Source of the DNA: Planctomycetota bacterium
GTDB taxonomy: Bacteria; Planctomycetota; UBA8108
Assembly (NCBI GenBank): GCA_002708465.1
Contig: PAOC01000070.1
Coordinates: 1-6,030, forward strand
DNA length: 6,030 bases
Direction: 5' to 3'
The position numbers and the translations under genes are program-made. The notes under the pieces are model-generated. The model did not search any database and was not told the DNA's origin. It saw nothing but the letters and a program-made list of their open reading frames with translations. Positions 5,755-6,030 of this stretch are shown in pieces; the first letter of the stretch is position 1, and each line of letters opens with the position of its first letter.

Positions 5755-6030
5755 AGGAAAGACAATCGTCGTAACCGGCGCGTCCCGCGGTATCGGGGCG
5801 GCTATCGCGGAGGCCTGCGTGAGGCAGGGAGCCCGGGTCTATCTTAATTATATCGCGGCCCGGGATGAGGCCGAGGCGCTGGCGGCGAAGCTGACGGAAA
5901 AGTACGAGGGAGAGGCCCTGACGCTTCAGTTTGACGTGGGGGACCCGGAGGCGATCGAGGCGGCGTGCCTGGAGTTGATTGAGGACGGGAACCAGGTGCA
6001 GGGCTGGGTGAACAACGCCGGCATCAATCT
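5747..6030 (+). CDS. FabG-like 3-oxoacyl-ACP reductase (SDR), 3' end outside window
   Basis: Ninety-four complete codons are visible before the right edge. The N-terminus MLEGKTIVVTGASRGIG carries the classical TGxxxGIG NADP-binding motif (10-17). Asp63 (FDVGD) matches the adenine-ring Asp. WVNNAGIN contains the intact NNAG motif (89-92). This is a typical FabG opening, and the enzyme would reduce 3-ketoacyl-ACP to 3-hydroxyacyl-ACP, feeding the dehydratase encoded upstream. The start is GTG 5747, chosen because family members commonly begin MLEGK. GTG 5741 (two residues longer) is an alternative with a slightly better-spaced ribosome site. It overlaps the ketosynthase gene by 8 bases. The Ser-Tyr-Lys catalytic residues lie outside the window, so activity cannot be confirmed, but the visible half is canonical, unlike the SDR homologue at the left of the cluster. 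Confidence 0.88.
   Translation, partial: MLEGKTIVVTGASRGIGAAIAEACVRQGARVYLNYIAARDEAEALAAKLTEKYEGEALTLQFDVGDPEAIEAACLELIEDGNQVQGWVNNAGIN

Overview
This window is a single tightly packed gene cluster read entirely on the + strand. It looks like part of a dedicated type II fatty-acid/polyketide-style lipid pathway built around a multi-cluster radical SAM enzyme. The DNA is GC-rich. TTG and GTG starts, strong GGAGG-type ribosome sites and stop/start overlaps at nearly every junction point to a bacterium with anti-SD-driven translation. A Desulfobacterota/Geobacter-like or other GC-rich anaerobe would fit the oxygen-sensitive radical SAM enzyme. That taxonomic guess is inference only, because no marker gene is present.

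Layout, left to right: (1) the C-terminal end of a membrane protein whose frame is open to the left edge (1-318); (2) an SDR-fold FabG-like protein that has lost the catalytic Tyr and Lys (305-1069); (3) an unrecognised His/Trp-rich multi-pass membrane protein (1071-1682); (4) a 488-residue radical SAM protein with N- and C-terminal cysteine motifs resembling the MJ0619/tetraether-synthase (Tes) group (1645-3111); (5) a FabZ-like hotdog dehydratase (3127-3603); (6) a shortened ketosynthase homologue with no active-site Cys, like a chain-length factor (3564-4508); (7) a full FabF-like ketosynthase with an intact Cys-His-His triad (4501-5754); (8) the start of a canonical FabG-like SDR, cut by the right edge (5747-6030). 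The only intergenic gap is 15 bases (3112-3126). No promoter, terminator, RNA gene, CRISPR array or mobile element is visible.

Inferred joint function: the ketosynthase pair (6+7), reductase (8) and dehydratase (5) would carry out iterative condensation, reduction and dehydration on an acyl carrier. This would give an unsaturated or polyene-like acyl chain. The radical SAM enzyme would then make or modify C-C bonds at unactivated carbons. The degenerate SDR and the membrane proteins could be scaffolding, membrane-anchoring or tailoring partners. FAS-type genes around radical SAM genes recall published candidate ladderane loci of anammox bacteria, and the KS/KS-like pair recalls aryl-polyene loci. 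The product here cannot be read from sequence. No acyl carrier protein, acyltransferase or ligase lies inside the window, so the cluster almost certainly continues on both sides.
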